DNA of 64,000 nt from NCBI RefSeq assembly GCF_024679095.1, contig NC_066513.1:7887804-7951803 (forward strand), read 5' to 3'. This document shows, piece by piece, positions 63,967 through 64,000 of this stretch. The stretch's first letter is position 1; each line of letters begins with the position of its first letter. Below the pieces are notes generated by a model. The model saw nothing but the letters and a program-made list of their open reading frames with translations. It ran no database searches and had not been told where the DNA came from. The position numbers and the translations under genes were made by a program. The stretch is from Eriocheir sinensis. Taxonomy: Eukaryota > Arthropoda > Malacostraca > Decapoda > Varunidae.

Positions 63967-64000
63967 TACTTTGTAGTTTCATATATTATGCATGTAGCAT

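Noticed and set aside
45448..64000. A fourth B exon completing module A3
   Set aside because: I looked for GCTGAGTCTGAAATC and the TCGTTCTCAG acceptor and found neither. The exon presumably lies beyond the window.

Overview
The window is repeat-swollen eukaryotic DNA, most likely from an arthropod and probably a decapod crustacean. That is an inference from dense (AC)n/(AG)n/(AT)n microsatellites, esterase-carrying LINEs, Penelope-like elements, PIF/Harbinger, hAT, Tc1 and BEL/Pao elements, and GT-AG introns. No prokaryotic feature is present. HOST GENE: one host gene can be supported, on the + strand. Six exons (3265-3337, 8730-8953, 33402-33471, 34177-34400, 44389-44458, 45224-45447) encode tandem fibronectin type III (FN3) modules. 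Each module is one long exon (A, 224 nt, start of the domain to strand F) plus one short exon (B, 70-73 nt, last strand). Phases are regular: A to B is phase 0 and B to A is phase 1, so all exons join in frame. The exons and their flanking introns are copies of one ancestral segment, present three times. The identity of the gene is unknown; its other exons lie outside the window. INTRON FILL: everything else is transposon-derived or simple sequence. Four groups of non-LTR retrotransposon (LINE) are labelled here alpha (esterase LINE, 3' end with TTCTTATG repeats), beta (esterase LINE, + strand copies), gamma (jockey-like) and delta (CR1-like fragments shared by all three FN3 intron copies). 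LAYOUT: 1-3100 holds LINE ORF1 relics. 3187-3785 is FN3 exon B0 with its intron. 3786-8395 is an insertion block: a Harbinger-type element (4286-5679, TAA target duplication), a hAT MITE (5920-6226, 8-bp duplication) and a Tc1/mariner relic split by a gamma LINE that itself carries a SINE. 8395-9520 holds exon A1. 9595-12770 holds SINE, beta LINE and microsatellites. 12780-28655 is one long beta LINE, split by an alpha LINE (13512-23678) that is split by a Gypsy LTR element (13572-20220), and split again by a Harbinger element (24214-25083). 28790-30045 is an inverted pair of Penelope-like ends. 30620-33312 holds intron repeats and a gamma LINE. 33402-34752 holds exons B1 and A2. 34753-43448 is a beta-type LINE split by an alpha LINE, which is split by a 4.5-kb Harbinger transposon (36377-40894) with a twelve-copy 53-bp array. 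44389-45949 holds exons B2 and A3. 45950-56307 is a gamma LINE split by an 8-kb BEL/Pao element (46615-54681) carrying an extra SGNH-hydrolase-like ORF. 56308-64000 holds gamma LINE copies, microsatellites and two near-identical tRNA-like SINEs with inverted ends. READING THE STACK: the recurrent FN3 intron copies act as empty sites, so several insertions can be bounded and ordered without a database. The points most worth following are the SGNH-like ORF upstream of gag in the BEL/Pao element, the family-specific subterminal motif arrays of the three Harbinger elements, and the FN3 exon-pair expansion with (TG)n tracts beside every short-exon acceptor.
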